DNA of 53,656 nt from Calditrichota bacterium (lineage in GTDB: Bacteria; Calditrichota; Calditrichia; Calditrichales; Calditrichaceae), in assembly GCA_024278755.1 (NCBI GenBank), contig JAJRSO010000014.1, positions 1-53,656 on the forward strand, in the 5' to 3' direction. Positions within the stretch are counted from its first letter, which is position 1; each line of letters opens with the position of its first letter. This document shows positions 53,214 through 53,656 of the stretch, piece by piece. The translations under genes were made by a program, and so were the position numbers. Under the pieces are notes generated by a model, which ran no database searches, was not told the origin of the DNA, and saw only the letters and a program-made list of their open reading frames with translations.

Positions 53214-53221
53214 CACAGTAT

Positions 53222-53297
53222 GGTGGGTGTAGCTCAGCTTGGTTAGAGCGCCTGGTTGTGGCCCAGGAGGTCGTGGGTTCAAGTCCCATCACTCACC
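53222..53297 (+). tRNA. tRNA-His (anticodon GTG)
   Basis: Acceptor GTGGGTG with an additional G at -1 (53222), pairing with CACTCAC and C73; the anticodon arm is CCTGG-TTGTGGC-CCAGG with GTG. The extra G-1:C73 pair is the usual histidine identity. No CCA is encoded. Confidence 0.95.
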
Positions 53298-53394
53298 CTT
53301 TGACGTGCATAGGTTTTTGAAAATTCGGTTAAGTTCTTTGGTATTCGGACGAAGTAGTTTTTAAATTTGAGCAAACCGAAAAATTTGAAACACA

Positions 53395-53439
53395 GACGCT
53401 CCCATCGTCTAGTGGTCTAGGACATCCCGATGCTCGGGA
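53395..53439 (+). pseudogene. Truncated tRNA-Glu copy joined to a dispersed palindrome
   Basis: 53395-53424 is identical over 30 bp to the 5' end (plus 3 flanking bases) of the intact tRNA-Glu at 53472. The copy stops at the start of the anticodon stem and continues into TCCCGATgctCGGGA (53425-53439) then CGACAG, closely matching the repeat palindrome TCCCGATattCGGGA-TGACAAG at 5925. It is not a functional tRNA. Confidence 0.8.
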
Positions 53440-53471
53440 CGACAGACTGGTTAAAATTGGGGAAATTGGAC

Positions 53472-53544
53472 GCTCCCATCGTCTAGTGGTCTAGGACACC
53501 GCCCTTTCACGGCGGCGACAGGGGTTCGACTCCCCTTGGGAGTA
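53472..53544 (+). tRNA. tRNA-Glu (anticodon TTC)
   Basis: Acceptor GCTCCCA pairs with TGGGAGT (one G-U); the anticodon arm is CCGCC-CTTTCAC-GGCGG with TTC; the T arm is AGGGG-TTCGACT-CCCCT. It is the last tRNA of the cluster and is followed by a terminator. No CCA is encoded. Confidence 0.95.
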
Positions 53545-53547
53545 CAA

Positions 53548-53578
53548 AGCTCGGAAGCAATTCTTCCGGGCTTTTTTT
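53548..53578 (+). terminator. Rho-independent terminator after the tRNA cluster
   Basis: A 10-bp stem, AGCTCGGAAG / CTTCCGGGCT (with one T-G pair), with a 5-nt loop CAATT is followed by TTTTTT. It ends the tRNA transcript 3 nt after tRNA-Glu. Confidence 0.92.
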
Positions 53579-53591
53579 ATTTGGAGAGTTT

Positions 53592-53656
53592 ATGTATTTC
53601 GTTTATCTCCTCAAATCCGAAAAAGACGGGCGTTTTTACATCGGCCAGACACAAAA
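53592..53656 (+). CDS. Partial CDS, GIY-YIG endonuclease domain protein
   Basis: The first 21 codons, beginning MYFVYLLKSEKDGRFYIGQT, run off the right edge. YFVYLL...GRFYIGQT is the conserved N-terminal motif of GIY-YIG domains (the single-domain, UPF0213/YhbQ-like kind starts this way). GGAG lies 5-6 nt before ATG 53592. Such small genes are common next to tRNA clusters; no more can be said from this fragment. Confidence 0.8.
   Translation, partial: MYFVYLLKSEKDGRFYIGQTQ

Noticed and set aside
1-53656. Prophage, insertion sequence or conjugative element
   Set aside because: No integrase, transposase, capsid, relaxase or secretion ATPase is recognisable. Only short noncoding repeats and a partial GIY-YIG gene hint at mobile DNA.

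Overview
The window (about 45% GC by eye) is a bacterial chromosome segment from a Gram-negative didermal organism: it encodes a TonB-dependent receptor with an N-terminal carboxypeptidase-regulatory-like domain, a TolC/MacAB-type tripartite pump, several lipoproteins and a periplasmic multiheme cytochrome c. These features, the eukaryote-like glycogen enzymes and the many short dispersed intergenic repeats fit the FCB group (a Calditrichota-like lineage is my best guess), but there is no rRNA or other decisive marker, so this is inference.

Layout. 1-1284: a partial antitoxin-like gene, a ~130 bp imperfect palindrome that resembles an integron attC site, and a beta-propeller lipoprotein. 1475-2005: a small putative PD-(D/E)XK nuclease-like protein. 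2283-13654 (all minus strand): a glycogen block with branching enzyme, glycogen synthase, alpha-glucan phosphorylase, a free-standing CBM48 protein and a 1416-aa debranching enzyme that fuses a GH13 module to a GH133-like amylo-glucosidase. No glgC is present. 14202-16772: an octaheme cytochrome c interrupted in frame by one TGA followed by a small hairpin with a G-containing loop, a candidate selenocysteine site. 16975-20105: squalene/phytoene synthase-like protein, an orphan protein and queG. 20390-24173: tandem M3B oligoendopeptidases, one cytosolic and one lipoprotein. 24640-28490: TerB-like protein, a four-gene pterin operon (two mammalian-type PTPS, folE, SDR) that reads as a tetrahydrobiopterin-like pathway, and a CsgG/FlgO-like surface protein. 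28877-31450: a response regulator fused to DUF4388 and a diiron/MBL-fold domain, and a coiled-coil protein, divergently arranged around a palindrome.

31654-36564: a TPP riboswitch followed by a TonB receptor, thiamine pyrophosphokinase and a sodium:solute symporter, that is, a thiamine uptake and activation operon. 36579-43317: Yip1-domain protein, TolC, MacA-like, ATPase and two MacB-like permeases. 43410-50682: housekeeping genes (cca, ctp, tmk, rsmI, nadE) with a stand-alone tRNA-editing domain and a lysine-ketoglutarate-reductase-like gene. 50939-53005: ECF sigma factor, a toast-rack/LiaF-like exported protein and rdgB. 53058-53544: tRNA-Pro, -Arg, -His, -Glu, with a truncated tRNA-Glu copy joined to a dispersed palindrome, then a terminator and the start of a GIY-YIG protein.

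Two window-wide themes stand out. First, four genes carry a single in-frame stop with coherent protein on both sides and no frameshift: TGA in the cytochrome, TAA in the MacA-like gene, in the tRNA-editing domain and in the lysine-ketoglutarate reductase. Second, nearly every intergenic space over 150 bp carries members of at least four short dispersed repeat families.
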